NCBI GenBank assembly: GCA_016709875.1
Contig: JADJLZ010000007.1
Span: forward strand, 1 to 64,000
DNA length: 64,000 bases
Reading direction: 5' to 3'
Origin: Planctomycetota bacterium
GTDB lineage: Bacteria; Planctomycetota; UBA1135; GCA-002686595
The stretch's first letter is position 1; each line of letters begins with the position of its first letter. Positions 1-10,296 of the stretch are shown piece by piece. Under the pieces are notes generated by a model. It did no database searches and was not told the DNA's origin. It was given only the letters and a program-made list of their open reading frames with translations. The translations under genes were made by a program, and so were the position numbers.

Positions 1-389
1 GACCAGATCCTGGATCCCCGCCGCGCGCATCTCCTCGAGCAGATGGAACGTGTGGATCACGTTCTCGCGGTAAGTACTTCGCGGGATCCGTGACCGACTC
101 GCCCACGTAGCACTTGGCGGCGAAGTGCACGACCGCGCAGGGCTGGTGCTCGGCGAGCACCTTCGCGATCGCCGCGCGATCGGAGAGCTCACGCAGTGCT
201 CGAAAGGCACGCGCACGGCCTCGCGATGGCCGGTCGAGAGGTTGTCGAGCACGACGACCGGGACCTGCGCTGCTCGAGCAGGCGGACGGTGTGGCTGCCG
301 ATGTATCCGGCGCCGCCGACGACGAGTACCGGACCCGCGGGATTCGCGCGGTCGGGGGTCGATCGGAGGCCATGCGGGGGCGTGTGCAT
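1..389 (-). pseudogene. galE: UDP-glucose 4-epimerase, 5' part only, frameshifted
   Basis: GalE interconverts UDP-glucose and UDP-galactose with bound NAD in the cytoplasm, supplying sugar nucleotides for surface polysaccharide. From the ATG at 389 the product reads into the Rossmann glycine motif GGAGYIGSHTVRLLEQ. The frame is then lost near 268 and continues in another frame as VVVLDNLSTGHREAV. It is lost again near 183, continuing as VVHFAAKCYVGESVTDP, and a third time near 72, continuing as YRENVIHTFHLLEEM. All four pieces are collinear with the family N-terminus, so the identity is firm. The 3' two thirds lie beyond the window. A GTG at 404 is an alternative start. Three indels in under 400 bases of a conserved enzyme look more like sequence error at a contig edge than true decay. 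Confidence 0.8.
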
Positions 390-400
390 CCCCCTGAGTA

Positions 401-2150
401 TCACCGCGCCGCGGTGAATCCATCCCCTGGTTGCGCGCGTGGTCGGTGTACCCGGCCGGGTTCGACATCCCGGTCGTGTGGCACCAGCCGATGCTGTGTC
501 CCAGGTTGTTGGCGCCCGGGAGCTGGCCGCGGAACTGCTCGACCACGCCGTCCTCGGGCGCGCTCAGGATCAGGCTCGCGAGAAAGTTGCACACCGAGCC
601 CAGGTTCGAGGTCGTCCAGTACCAGACCTCGGCGCTGCGCGCTCGGGATGCCCGCGAGCCAGGTCGCTGAACCGCCGGGGTCATGTCGTTGTTCACGCCG
701 CACGAAAAACCGCCCAGCGACGCGAGCGGCGTCCCCTGGTAGGGCGTCGCGAGGCTCTGGATGCGCCGGCCGCCGATCGCGAAAATCAGACCGCTCGTGT
801 GGTAGGTCAGGAGCTGCAACGCCGCGGCGCCACCCTGGCTGTGCGCGACGACGCCGAAGGAAGGAGCCCCGCCGCCTGCGCGCGCGGCGATCAGCTGCGC
901 GAACTGGTCGTGCGTGCGATTCGCGTTCGGGTCGAGGAATTCGAGCTTGGGCTGCGCGAAGTCCGCCGCGGGCCAGATCGAGCCGCCCGAGCAGTGGCCG
1001 TGCACGAGCATCAGCGCCGGCTGGAAGCCCGTGACGTTCGCACGCGTGTGCGGACCCGCCTGCTGCGCGAGCGCTCGCGGAAACTCGTCCACGATCGCAA
1101 GGCGCGCGAGACGGTCGTAGACCACCTCGGAGTCCGGGTCCTGCACGCGCAGCTCGCGCAACTCGAAGGGCACCGTCGCCTGCGCGGCGGCGAGGAAGGC
1201 CGGGTCGAGCTCAAGCGCGAACTCCCAGCGCTCGCCCGCTCGGCGCGGCTCGAGCATGCGCGAGAGCCAGCACACCGGGATCGGCTCGTCGCGCGCGTCG
1301 CGGCCCCACAGCTCGGCCGAGACGTGCAGCCGCGGCGCGGGCGCGAGCGGCAGCGCGCCGATCAGGATCTCAGCGCCCTCGATGCGCACGCGTCCGTCGA
1401 AGAGGCAGGCGCGCGGCCGCAGCGGGAACGTGAGCGGCGTGCTGCGCGAAGCGCGCACCGTCCGGCAGCTGGCCGCCAAACTCGACGCGCGCGCGCACCT
1501 CGCCGCTCCAGCCCGCGGGCACGGCCGCGCGCCAGGGCTCGCCCGGCGTGAACGCGACGTCGGCCGTGCGGCCCTCGCACTCGAGCGTGAGGCGCGTGAA
1601 ATCGACCTGGGTGCCCTCCGGAGCGTGCGCAAGTTGCGCGGCGACGCCGACCGGGCCGTCGCTCACCAGCTCTTGCGTGTCCACCCAGCACTCGAGTTCG
1701 AGCGTCCCCGCGCCGCGCAGCACCGCCCAGCATTCGGTTGGCGTGCGCTCGCCCCTGCAGGTGACGCGCAGCGCGAGCTCGCCTGCCGGCGCGTCGGCGC
1801 ACTCGCCCGCGAGCAGCATCCAGCCAGGGAAGTCCTCACCCGCGGAGAGCAGCTGCGTGTGCAGCGCGAGGCCGTCGATCTCGAGCGCGAGGTCGGCGGC
1901 ACCGGGCGAGAGCAGCGCGATGCGCAGCGGGCCGCGCTGTTCGAGCGCGAGGTGTGTCTGCGCGCTCCAGCCCTGCGGCCCGCGCTCGAAGGCGAGCGGT
2001 GCGAGAAAGGCAGAGGTGCGGGTCGGCGCGCTCGCGGGATCCGGGAGACGCACGATCCCAGAGAGGATGTCGGCGGGCGGCGCGACGACCTGCTTGGGCG
2101 CGGGGCCGGACTGGGAGGCGAAGAGCAGCGCGGCGAGGAGGGAGGATCAC
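401..2150 (-). pseudogene. Secreted lipase/esterase of the alpha/beta hydrolase fold, frameshifted
   Basis: Probably an exported ester hydrolase. From a GTG at 2150 a signal-like segment (LLAALLFASQSG) appears after a one-base frame correction. A beta-rich N-terminal half follows to about 1450, where the frame shifts. The second half carries an oxyanion-type HGHCSGGS motif, the nucleophile elbow VAHSQGGAAAL (Ser in G/A-H-S-Q-G) and a GHSIGWCH segment that could give the catalytic His. Between about 610 and 665 the alternative frame reads more naturally (GGSATWLAGIPS), suggesting a compensating pair of indels. The end is uncertain; a TGA at 401 closes the most plausible frame, just before galE. 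At least three indels are needed. The substrate is unknown and the family was called from motifs only. Confidence 0.6.
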
Positions 2151-2215
2151 CGCGCTCAGTGTACGCGCGCGCCCCTCCGCGCCTGGCGTGGTCGGAATCC
2201 GAAGCCGCCGGCAGA

Positions 2216-3561
2216 TCAGGGCTGCGCTCCGCGCAGAAAGACATCCTCGCGGCCGTTGGCATCGCCGCCGATCAAGGCCGCGTCCGTGGACGAGAAGGCG
2301 ATCCAGTGGCCATCCGCGCTGATGGCGGGACACTGCGTGCCTCCATCCGGCGTCTGTTCGGGTGCGGAGCGACGACGCACGGTCGTGTTGGCTACCAGAT
2401 CGCGCCGTAGCACCACGCACTCCCGGGCGGCACGTATCCGTCGTTCAAGTTTGCGGCCTCGCTCTCGAACACGACGTAGCGCCCGTCGGCCGAGATCGCC
2501 GGTCGGCTGCTCGGACCATTCGGCTCGATCCCCGCCGGACCCAGACTCGCGCGCACGGTCGTGCCCGCGACCACATCGCGCACGAAGATGTCCTGCTGGC
2601 CATCGAGATCGCTTCCGACCAGATCGGTCGCCAGGCTGGCGAACGCCACATACCGACCGTCGGCGGAGACGGCGGGCTGGGAGCTGAGCGAGTTCCCGCG
2701 CAGTCCTGCCGTGTTGGCGCTCACGCGGATCGTGGTTCCAAGTTGTCGGTCGCGGCGGTAGATGCACCAGTATCCGCTCTCGGCGCTGGAGCGTCTCCCC
2801 GCGATCAGGTTGGTCGCCGAACTGGCGAAGACCACGTATCGGCCGTCGGCCGACAACGCCGGGCTCGCGCTCGCATCGTTGCCTGGAACACCAGCGGGAG
2901 CTGCGCTCACGCACTCGACCAGGCCGGTCTGCAGATCGCGCACGAACACGTCCGCGACACCGTTCGTGTCGTTCGAGACCAGGTTCGTCGCACGGCTCGC
3001 GAAGGCCACGAAGCGCCCGTCGGCCGAGAGGCAAGGCGCGGCGCTCGCCCCGTCGCCCTCGCCTGCGGCCCCCGCGCTCGCCCGCGTCGTGGTTCCGGCG
3101 ATGAGATCGCGCACGAACACGTCCGGTTGTCCATTCGTGTCGCCCACCACGAGGTCAGCCGCCTCGCTCGCGAAGGCCACGCGCGCCCCAGCGCCGCTGA
3201 TCGAAGCGGCGTAGCTCTCGCCCTGCGCAGGACCTCCGGCCGCGTTTCGGCTGACGCACACGACCCCGCCCTCGTTCATGTCCTTCACGAAGATGTCGCC
3301 CGCGCCGTTCGTGTCCCCGCTGACGAGATTCGCGGCATCGCTGGCGAAGACGACGAAACGGCCGTCTGCGGAAACCGCGGGGTAGTGGCTCGCGTCCGAG
3401 CCTTGGTGCCCGCCGGCGGTCACACTCGCGAGCCGGGTGGTGGGCAGGACAGTGTTGGAGGCCGGCGCGGATCGGAGACAGACGACCACGAGCAGCGCGA
3501 ACGTGCCGAGCATCACGCCAGGAGTCGGGACGACGAAGGGAAGCGAGCGCGAGGAGGGCAT
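2216..3561 (-). CDS. Secreted PD40/TolB-like beta-propeller repeat protein (one frameshift)
   Basis: Exported protein built from six or more repeats of about 55 residues with the pattern SADGRYVVFAS.ATNLV..DTNG..DVFVRDL. This is the PD40/WD40-like unit found in TolB-type propellers. The N-terminus has a hydrophobic signal segment (about residues 13-31). The frame breaks near 2403: one frame ends at a TAG at 2392, while the last repeat (CPAISADGHWIAFSS...DVFLRG) continues in the neighbouring frame to 2216. The span of 1,346 bases is one short of a multiple of three, which fits a single missing base in a gene of about 448 codons. Such propellers usually act as extracellular or periplasmic binding or scaffold proteins. 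No catalytic motif is visible. Confidence 0.7.
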
Positions 3562-3655
3562 GGGAAGGACTCCCTGGGGTTGGATGGGTACTCGGGAAAG
3601 TCGAGGCGGAAGCAGTGGGAAGCGCGAGGATGCGAGAGTGCGCCACCGGCCGGGT

Positions 3656-5287
3656 TCACCACACGACCCGCAGGCCGTTCGACATATTGAACGTGAGGCC
3701 GGTGCAGTAGGCCGTCGAATCGCGGTACCAGGCTTGGTAGTAACGCACCGCGCCGGGCAGCAGAGGATCTCCCAGCGCCGCCGACCGCTGGGTGATCGAG
3801 AGGTCGCCGGGTTCGGGAGCCTGCGCGGTCCCGCTCGTGGCGGACTTCAGGTAGAGGCGGCGCAGCTGCCCGCCGAGGCACCGGATCCCGTCGCCGAAGT
3901 TGAACTGCCCGTACGGGTAGAGCAGGTCGCTCTGCAGGAAGATGGTTGTGCTCGTCGCGGGCTCCGAAGAGGAGGCGAGCACGAGCGTGTCGGGCTGCGA
4001 AGCGCCGCTGTAGCCGAGCAGCGCGCCGGCAGCACTCGCGGAGTTGCGACAGCCGTGCTGGCTCGCGCCGTAGTTCGAGCAGGGACACGTCGCGAAGGTC
4101 CCGTCGCCGAAACACATCGGATCGATCGTGTGCACGCAGCCGCCGTGCCAGCGGGCGACGTGGTTCGTGGTCACGTTTCCACCGGCGGCCCCGCAGCCGA
4201 TCACCCATAGCGCCGGCCCACCACCAAGTCCGTCGTCAAAGGAGACCATGTCTGTTCCTCACGGCCCGTGCCACAATGCGTCCAATGGTGCCCGTCCCAG
4301 CGGGCAAGGGCACCGTCTCGGTGGCCCACCTGAGAATTCATAAAGTGCAGGACCGTTGCCGTCGTCGTGTACCGTGAACTGAAACACGGTCGTGAGCGGC
4401 GTCATGGGCACACCGCCGAAGGGTTGCCAACTCGTGCCGTTCCACTTGGCGAACCCGTTGACGTCGACGTTCCCGACCCGGGAGAAATGCCCCCCGCAAT
4501 AGAGCGCGGGGCCCGCGCCGTCGTCGAACACGGCGAGGCTCGAAATGTACGAGCCGAACCATCCCCCCATCGTGAACCGCCCACCAATACTCGTCCATGA
4601 GACGCCATCCCACCGAAACACCTCGCCGACGTTTCCGCCAAATACGGCACTGCCCACGGCGACATACAGCGCCGAACCGGTGCCATCGTCGAACGCGACC
4701 ATCGAGCCGGCCCCACCGGGAATTCCACCGCCGACGCCGCTCCATACGCTGCCGTTCCACCGCACGATGCCAGGAGATCCGAGAGCAGCTCCCAGTGGAG
4801 GGGCCCCGGTGGCGTAAAGCTGCGAACCCGAGCCGTCGTCATACACCATCAGTGCGTTCGGGTAGTTCGCGACGGACGAGGTCGGCAGATAGACAGGCTC
4901 CCACGTGTTCGAGCTGGCACGGAGCCGGGCGTAGTGCCACATGTTTAGCCCCGTCGAGTAGGTTTCGTACTGAAAGGGACCGGTCACATAGAGTGCTGGA
5001 CCGGTACCATCGTCGTAGCCGCACATGCGCCGGATGACGTCGTCGAACTGCCCGAGCGCTGCGAACGTCCAGCCGGAACCTGTCCACTTCTGCACCGTGC
5101 CCTCGTTATCTACGAACAACTCGGGCCCGTTCCCCATGTCGTAGACCGTGCCCCCGCTCGTCGTTCCTCCGGGCGGCATGGGAGTCGCCTCCCACTGCAT
5201 GCACTGCGCCTCGGCGTGACTCGTAGTGAATAGAGCCACACAGACTGCCGCGCACACGAACGACAGTCGTTGGTTGCAGGGTCTCAT
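3656..5287 (-). CDS. Secreted DDG-repeat protein with Cys-rich C-terminal domain, paralog 1 (internally frameshifted)
   Basis: Exported protein of about 543 codons, paralogous to its upstream neighbour (5325-6968). The ATG at 5287 follows a GAGGTG ribosome site and opens a signal peptide ending near HAEAQC. The body has about seven kelch-like units of the form F-DDG-xGPALY-xxG. The C-terminal 170 residues hold a Cys-rich start (CFGDGTFATCPCSNYG, then GCRNS) and end in NGLRVVW. Two opposite indels near 4325 and 4259 put about 22 codons out of frame and create a TGA at 4259. The total length stays a multiple of three, and the intact paralog shows what the lost stretch should read. No enzymatic motif was seen; surface display or adhesion is only a guess. 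Confidence 0.7.
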
Positions 5288-5324
5288 CGCTCGCACCTCG
5301 GAACAGACTTGCAGGGCTCCATGC

Positions 5325-6968
5325 TCACCACACGACCCGCAGGCCGTTCGACATGTTGAAGGTGTGAAAGAGGCAGTAGGGCGTCGAATCGCGGTACCAG
5401 GCTTGGTAGTAGCGCACAGCGCCGGGCAGCAGAGGATCTCCCAGCGCCGCGGAGCGCTGCGTGATCGAGAGGTCGCCCGCCTCCGGGGCCTGCGCCGTCC
5501 CGCTCGTGGCGGACTTCAGGTACAGGCGACGCAGCTGCCCGCCCAGGCAACGGATCCCGTCGCCGAAGTTGAACTGCCCGTACGGGTAGAGCAGGTCGCT
5601 CTGCAGGAAGATGGTCGTGCTCGTCGCGGGCTCCGAAGACGACGAGAGCACGAGCGTGTCGGGCTGCGAAGCGCCGCTGTAACCGAGCAGCGCGCCGGCA
5701 GCACTCGCGGAGTTGCGACAGCCGTGCTGGCTCGCGCCGTAGTTCGAGCAGGGACAGGTTGCGAACGTCCCGTCGCCGAAGCACATCGGATCGATTGCGT
5801 GCATGCAGCCGCCGTGCCAGCGGGCGACGTGGTTCGAGAAGACACCTCCGCCGAGGATGTAGGAGTAGCCGACGACCCAAAGTGCGGGACCACCTCCCTG
5901 TCCGTCGTCGAAGGAGACGAGGTCCGTCCCTCCCCCTCCAGTACCACTATGCGACCAGTGCTCTCCGTCCCAGCGCGCAAGACCACTTGACAGCGCCGGC
6001 CCGCTTGAGACCTCATACAGCGCAGCCCCATTGCCGTCATCGTGGACCATGAACTGAGTCACAATCGCGAGGGGTGTCGGTGGCAGACCGCCGAACGGTT
6101 GCCAACTCGTGCCGTTCCACTTGGCGAATCCATTCAGGTCGACGTTGCCGACCCGGGAGAACAATCCAGCACAGCACAGCGCTGATCCGGTCCCGTCGTC
6201 GAAGACCGCAAGACTGGTGACGGACGAACCAGCCGTTCCTCCGATCGTGAAGCGACCTCCGACGCTGGCCCACGAAACCCCGTCCCAGCGAAAGACTTCG
6301 TTGATGAGCCCACTCGGCTCGAGGATTCCGACGGCGGCGTACAGTGCGGGACCGCCTCCGTCATCGAAGGCGGCAAGCGCATTGCCGGTTCCCGGAAGTC
6401 CTCCGCCCACGCCGCTCCAAGCGGTGCCGTTCCATCGAACGATCCCGGGCGATCCGAGTGCGGCCCCCAAGGTCGCCTGGCCCGCTGCGTAGAGTTTCGG
6501 CCCCGAGCCATCGTCATGTACAGTCAGTGCATTCGCGTAGCCTGCGGAAGAAGACGTGGGCAAATACACGGGTTCCCAGGTGTTGGCACCCGCGCGGAGC
6601 CGGGCGCAGTGCCACATGTTCAGCCCCGTCCAGTATGTTTCGTACTGAAATGGACCGGTCGCATAGAGTGCCGGACCAGTACCGTCATCGTAGCCACACA
6701 TGCGCCAGATGTAGTCGTCGAACTGCCCGAGCGCCGCAGGAGCCCAGCCCGAACCCGTCCACTTCTGCACCGTGCCCTCCAAGTCGACGAACAACTCGGG
6801 ACCGTTCCCAATGTCGTAGACCGTCCCCCCACTTGAAGTCCCGCCCGGTGGCATGGACGTCGCTTGCCACTGCATGCATTGCGCCTCGACGTTCCTTGCA
6901 GTGAATAGTGCCACGCAAAAGCATACCACGACGCGTACGAGCGTCCGGACGCGCGGTTGAACAATCAT
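5325..6968 (-). CDS. Secreted DDG-repeat protein with Cys-rich C-terminal domain, paralog 2 (intact)
   Basis: Intact 547-residue exported protein. The ATG at 6968 is chosen because a GAGGAGG ribosome site lies just upstream, and it opens a signal peptide (hydrophobic stretch VRVVVCFCVALFTA, cut before QCMQW). Seven repeats with the core DDGxGPALY follow to about residue 365, alternating with W-x-G/W-DGVSW units as in kelch-like propellers. The last 180 residues form a separate domain starting CFGDGTFATCPCSNYG and ending NGLRVVW. This domain is almost identical to that of the downstream paralog, while the repeat part has diverged more. It probably folds as a propeller outside the cytoplasm, with the terminal domain serving sorting or anchoring (inference). 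Only 43 bases separate it from the gene upstream. Confidence 0.75.
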   Translation of the reverse strand: MIVQPRVRTLVRVVVCFCVALFTARNVEAQCMQWQATSMPPGGTSSGGTVYDIGNGPELFVDLEGTVQKWTGSGWAPAALGQFDDYIWRMCGYDDGTGPALYATGPFQYETYWTGLNMWHCARLRAGANTWEPVYLPTSSSAGYANALTVHDDGSGPKLYAAGQATLGAALGSPGIVRWNGTAWSGVGGGLPGTGNALAAFDDGGGPALYAAVGILEPSGLINEVFRWDGVSWASVGGRFTIGGTAGSSVTSLAVFDDGTGSALCCAGLFSRVGNVDLNGFAKWNGTSWQPFGGLPPTPLAIVTQFMVHDDGNGAALYEVSSGPALSSGLARWDGEHWSHSGTGGGGTDLVSFDDGQGGGPALWVVGYSYILGGGVFSNHVARWHGGCMHAIDPMCFGDGTFATCPCSNYGASQHGCRNSASAAGALLGYSGASQPDTLVLSSSSEPATSTTIFLQSDLLYPYGQFNFGDGIRCLGGQLRRLYLKSATSGTAQAPEAGDLSITQRSAALGDPLLPGAVRYYQAWYRDSTPYCLFHTFNMSNGLRVVW

Positions 6969-7011
6969 GAGAACCTCCTCACCCGTGTTGATCAATTGAT
7001 TGCCGCGCGCC

Positions 7012-10000
7012 CTATTCATAGATCCTCACACCGCACATGGTATCGCCTACGATCAACTGGGTGTGTTTGGAGGCCCCTCCGCCGACCGTGCGGGTAGACA
7101 ATCCGAGGACGAGACCGGGAGTATCCATGACTTCGAGGAGAACGGGAGTTTCAGGATTAGAGATACCGAACACAGCGATCCCCTGGCGACCGAGGGCACA
7201 ATATAGGTAGTCCCCATCAACTTCCATGTCGATACAACCCTCTGCCTGACCATCGTATGGGTCAGAGGGCATAGCGATGGTCGCAACTGGAAACAGAATT
7301 GGTTGGTCAATGCCACCAAACGTCGCATTCAAGTAGGGAATACTATTCTTCACCGCGGGCAGCAATTGACGTCCAGACACGTCGAATACATACAATTGTC
7401 CTGTAAGATCACCGACATAGGCCCATGCGCGGCTTCCGACCGTCTTCACCTTGACGGAAAAGGCGTTCCCAGGAGGTGGATTGAGCGGCGGACTACTTGG
7501 CGCACCTATCGCGACACGCAACAATGCCGGCTGGACAAATGAACCGTCGCCAACAGCCGTCACATCAACAAGAGACAGCAACGCAGCATTTGCATACGCA
7601 CCCCACCGGCAGGATGTAAGTTGGCGTGTAGACGCTCCCTGCGGTTGGCTGGGATCGTTGTCGCTGGCAACAGAGCCAGTAGCTATTGCGAGAATCCACA
7701 TTTTTGCGCCAGTGTCGTCTCGCGTCGTATAGAGGTCGGTACGCCCTTGGTAGAGATGGTGTGAGGCACCCAAGTACTCACCATTGCATTGAATAATTGG
7801 CTTGCACGAGAAATTGTTCGGAGGCTGCCCAGATGCCGTATTAGCCTCTAACTCTCGATGAGTCAGGATAGAGCGATTATCGATCCCCGTCAGCCTTTCA
7901 CCTGTACCCCTCCGAATCGGATCACAGCTGGCCACGGCATTCGCAACAATATCCTCCGGCCTGAATGCGGTCACTCCATGAGAGGTTCCCGCGCGAGTCA
8001 AATACACGGCCGTCGGGTATCCCGAAGCGGTCATACGCGGATCGACGAGCGACTGTGTGCGGTCATCCGACATAGCATACTGCTCGGCTGGCATTCCCGG
8101 CATTGCGCCAGTTACGGGATCCTGAAACTGCCAGCTCTTGGCCTCCATGTATTGGCCGTTCGGGGGCGCCAAGGGCGGCGCAGGGATCCTCAGTTTGATT
8201 AGCCTCCAGCCAATCTCAGCCTGTGCACGCTTCTGAAGATTCCAGCTTGGGACATTCGCCCCGTTGCACCAACTTGTGAATCCAGGGTCGCAATCGAGGA
8301 TGATCGGACAAGGGGGAGGCCCGGCCACGTTCTGGTTGTGCCGGTCCAGGAGTTGTCGACCGGGAAGGAAGTACTCGTATTGGGGGTCCGTCGGGTCAAT
8401 CCAGTGCGCTTCATCGAGCAGGCTGGCACTGTAGAGCGCGGGATCCTGCGGGCCGGCGCCTTGCGCCGTGGAGTCTGGACAGTTCGGAAGGTAGGGAGTC
8501 GGATTTGCACACGGGGAATTCGCCGTATCTGCGACCGGCGTGATCGCGTAATTGAGCGGATCGATGTACACAAGCTTGGGCGGGGCAAGCACGGATTCAC
8601 GACTCAAGTATTCCGACTGAAAGAGGACCACGCCGGAGTTGAGACTGGAGACGAGACTGTCTTGGGCATGGAACGCCGCCCCGGCATACCGTGGCCACGC
8701 TGGTGTGACGGCCCCCGATCCGACAGGAACATCGTACGCTTCGGTCGCGTTGAGTTCTGAATTCACGTAGAGCCGATTGGAAATGCCGGGCACCTGGGGC
8801 CAGAACTCCAGCGTATTCCACAGCGGGTCCTTGGGATAGGACAGGGTGGTCCTCAGGGCCAAGGAATTTCCAGACGCGCTGAAGTCATGGTCATAGATCC
8901 AGAGCAGCGCGGGGGAGCCGCTCACCAAGTCAGGCGCGTATGGATCGAGGACAGGCTGCGTAAAGCAGATCGTGTTCCAGAATCCGTTCGGCGTGCTGGG
9001 CGCGAAACTGTCGTCCGCCTTGCTCGCCATTACGTCCGGCGCCACCGCGACGCACACTCTCTGCCCGGTGCAAATGGCCGCGATCTTCTCCGGATAGCCG
9101 ACGACTGCTGTGGCCGTCGACGCGCCAAGCGGAAGGACAGCGCAACTCGGCGCACCCGTGAGGTCGGTGATCTCGAGGATTTCGCCGTGGTTCAGGGCGC
9201 CGTAGAGCATCGCTTTCGTCTGGGCGCCGAAGGCCACGCGCACGATGGCGAGGTCGCGCACGTGCTCGTTGGGGAGCCCGCCAGCGCACCCCGCAGCCGG
9301 CCAGATCTTCGTCTCGGCGAGCGACCACGAACCCGCACTGCCCGAGAGATCCACGCGCTGGATGCCACCTTCGCCCATCGCGACGTAGATGGAATCGCTG
9401 TCGCCTGGGTCAGCGGTCAGCGCCGTGCCGACCTCGTACGGGGTCGCGCCCGTGGTCACGCTGAAATAGCAGGTGGCCATCAGCAGAGGGACCGGCGTGC
9501 TGAGGTCGTAGGCCCGCAGCTCCGTCACCTCGCCCGCGGTCGCGTGGTCACTCCTCGATCCGAAGAGCGCGAACAACACGGGCGGCTGGTGATCCTTCAG
9601 AATCTCGACATCCACGCAGCGCTTGCGCTCGAACTGCTTGGGTGCAGGAAGCGCAATCGGAGGCTCGACGAGGTCGTCGAGGTACTGCGCGCAGCCTGTT
9701 GGATTCGAACCGAGAAACAGGCTCGAGCAGAGCGGCATGCGCCACAGACCCAGCGCCCCGCCCGCGATGAACAGGCTGTCGTCCAGGTGTCCGGCCTGGG
9801 GGGCGAAGTAGCGCATCGCGAGCGGCTGGCAATCGGGCATCGAGTGCTTGTCCACTCGGATCGGGGCGACAGCCGAGCCCTGGTCCACCCGCACGACGTC
9901 GATGGTCGCCCCGCGTGCTACGAAGGCTCGCGTGCCATCGGGCGTCACCTCCATGCACAGCTGCTCACCCTCCGTCTGCGAGGACACGAGGTGATCGAGC

Positions 10001-10104
10001 GGTCCCTGCATCGCTGCCGCGATCGCGACAGAGCGACAGAGCGACAGAGCGAGAGAGCGACAGAGCGACAGAGCGACAGAGCGAGAGAGCGACATCGCGA
10101 GCAT
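7012..10104 (-). CDS. Large secreted LVIVD/YncE-like beta-propeller protein
   Basis: 1,030-residue protein. The ATG at 10104 is chosen because AGGAGG lies about eight bases upstream; earlier in-frame starts lack one. The signal peptide (MLAMSLSRSVALSLCRS..., to about residue 30) is encoded by an octanucleotide tandem repeat. The body has scattered units such as EVTPDGTRAFVARGATIDVVRV and YLYCALGRQGIAVFGIS, typical of LVIVD/YncE-type propellers, and many Cys residues that could form disulfides outside the cytoplasm. No enzyme motif was recognised. Base composition is unusual: hand counts of two 60-base lines in the 3' part give about 48% and 52% G+C, against about 72% in purC. The gene may have been acquired or be evolving under different constraints. 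Confidence 0.65.
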   Translation of the reverse strand: MLAMSLSRSVALSLCRSLALSLCRSVAIAAAMQGPLDHLVSSQTEGEQLCMEVTPDGTRAFVARGATIDVVRVDQGSAVAPIRVDKHSMPDCQPLAMRYFAPQAGHLDDSLFIAGGALGLWRMPLCSSLFLGSNPTGCAQYLDDLVEPPIALPAPKQFERKRCVDVEILKDHQPPVLFALFGSRSDHATAGEVTELRAYDLSTPVPLLMATCYFSVTTGATPYEVGTALTADPGDSDSIYVAMGEGGIQRVDLSGSAGSWSLAETKIWPAAGCAGGLPNEHVRDLAIVRVAFGAQTKAMLYGALNHGEILEITDLTGAPSCAVLPLGASTATAVVGYPEKIAAICTGQRVCVAVAPDVMASKADDSFAPSTPNGFWNTICFTQPVLDPYAPDLVSGSPALLWIYDHDFSASGNSLALRTTLSYPKDPLWNTLEFWPQVPGISNRLYVNSELNATEAYDVPVGSGAVTPAWPRYAGAAFHAQDSLVSSLNSGVVLFQSEYLSRESVLAPPKLVYIDPLNYAITPVADTANSPCANPTPYLPNCPDSTAQGAGPQDPALYSASLLDEAHWIDPTDPQYEYFLPGRQLLDRHNQNVAGPPPCPIILDCDPGFTSWCNGANVPSWNLQKRAQAEIGWRLIKLRIPAPPLAPPNGQYMEAKSWQFQDPVTGAMPGMPAEQYAMSDDRTQSLVDPRMTASGYPTAVYLTRAGTSHGVTAFRPEDIVANAVASCDPIRRGTGERLTGIDNRSILTHRELEANTASGQPPNNFSCKPIIQCNGEYLGASHHLYQGRTDLYTTRDDTGAKMWILAIATGSVASDNDPSQPQGASTRQLTSCRWGAYANAALLSLVDVTAVGDGSFVQPALLRVAIGAPSSPPLNPPPGNAFSVKVKTVGSRAWAYVGDLTGQLYVFDVSGRQLLPAVKNSIPYLNATFGGIDQPILFPVATIAMPSDPYDGQAEGCIDMEVDGDYLYCALGRQGIAVFGISNPETPVLLEVMDTPGLVLGLSTRTVGGGASKHTQLIVGDTMCGVRIYE
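10025..10096. repeat. Octanucleotide tandem repeat (GCGACAGA)n inside a signal-peptide coding region
   Basis: Eight consecutive octamers run from 10025 to 10088, in the order three GCGACAGA, one GCGAGAGA, three GCGACAGA, one GCGAGAGA. They therefore also form two 32-base units. A ninth, degenerate copy reaches 10096. On the minus strand three octamers make eight codons, giving a periodic LSRSVALS / LCRSLALS peptide that forms the hydrophobic core of the signal sequence of the protein starting at 10104. Adding or losing one octamer would shift the frame. Confidence 0.9.
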
Positions 10105-10296
10105 TCCGTGGCCTCCTTCTCCCCGCACGCGTCTGGCCTGTCGTCGGCGGAAAGCAGCCGAGGGAATAGTCAGCAAGTTCGAGCGCGAGGCTGATTGAAA
10201 GCTATCCAGCCCCCCCGCATCCTGCAAGCTGGAAAATGCCAGCACTCCGGTGGGTCGGGGATCTCTGTCGGGACCACGGGTCGTCGAAGCCCCAGG

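Noticed and set aside
401..2150. Two independent small genes on the plus strand in the lipase region
   Set aside because: They lack domains and ribosome sites. The minus strand gives collinear lipase motifs once indels are allowed.
10025..10096. Possible CRISPR array
   Set aside because: The units are only eight bases long and contiguous, with no spacers, and no cas gene is near.
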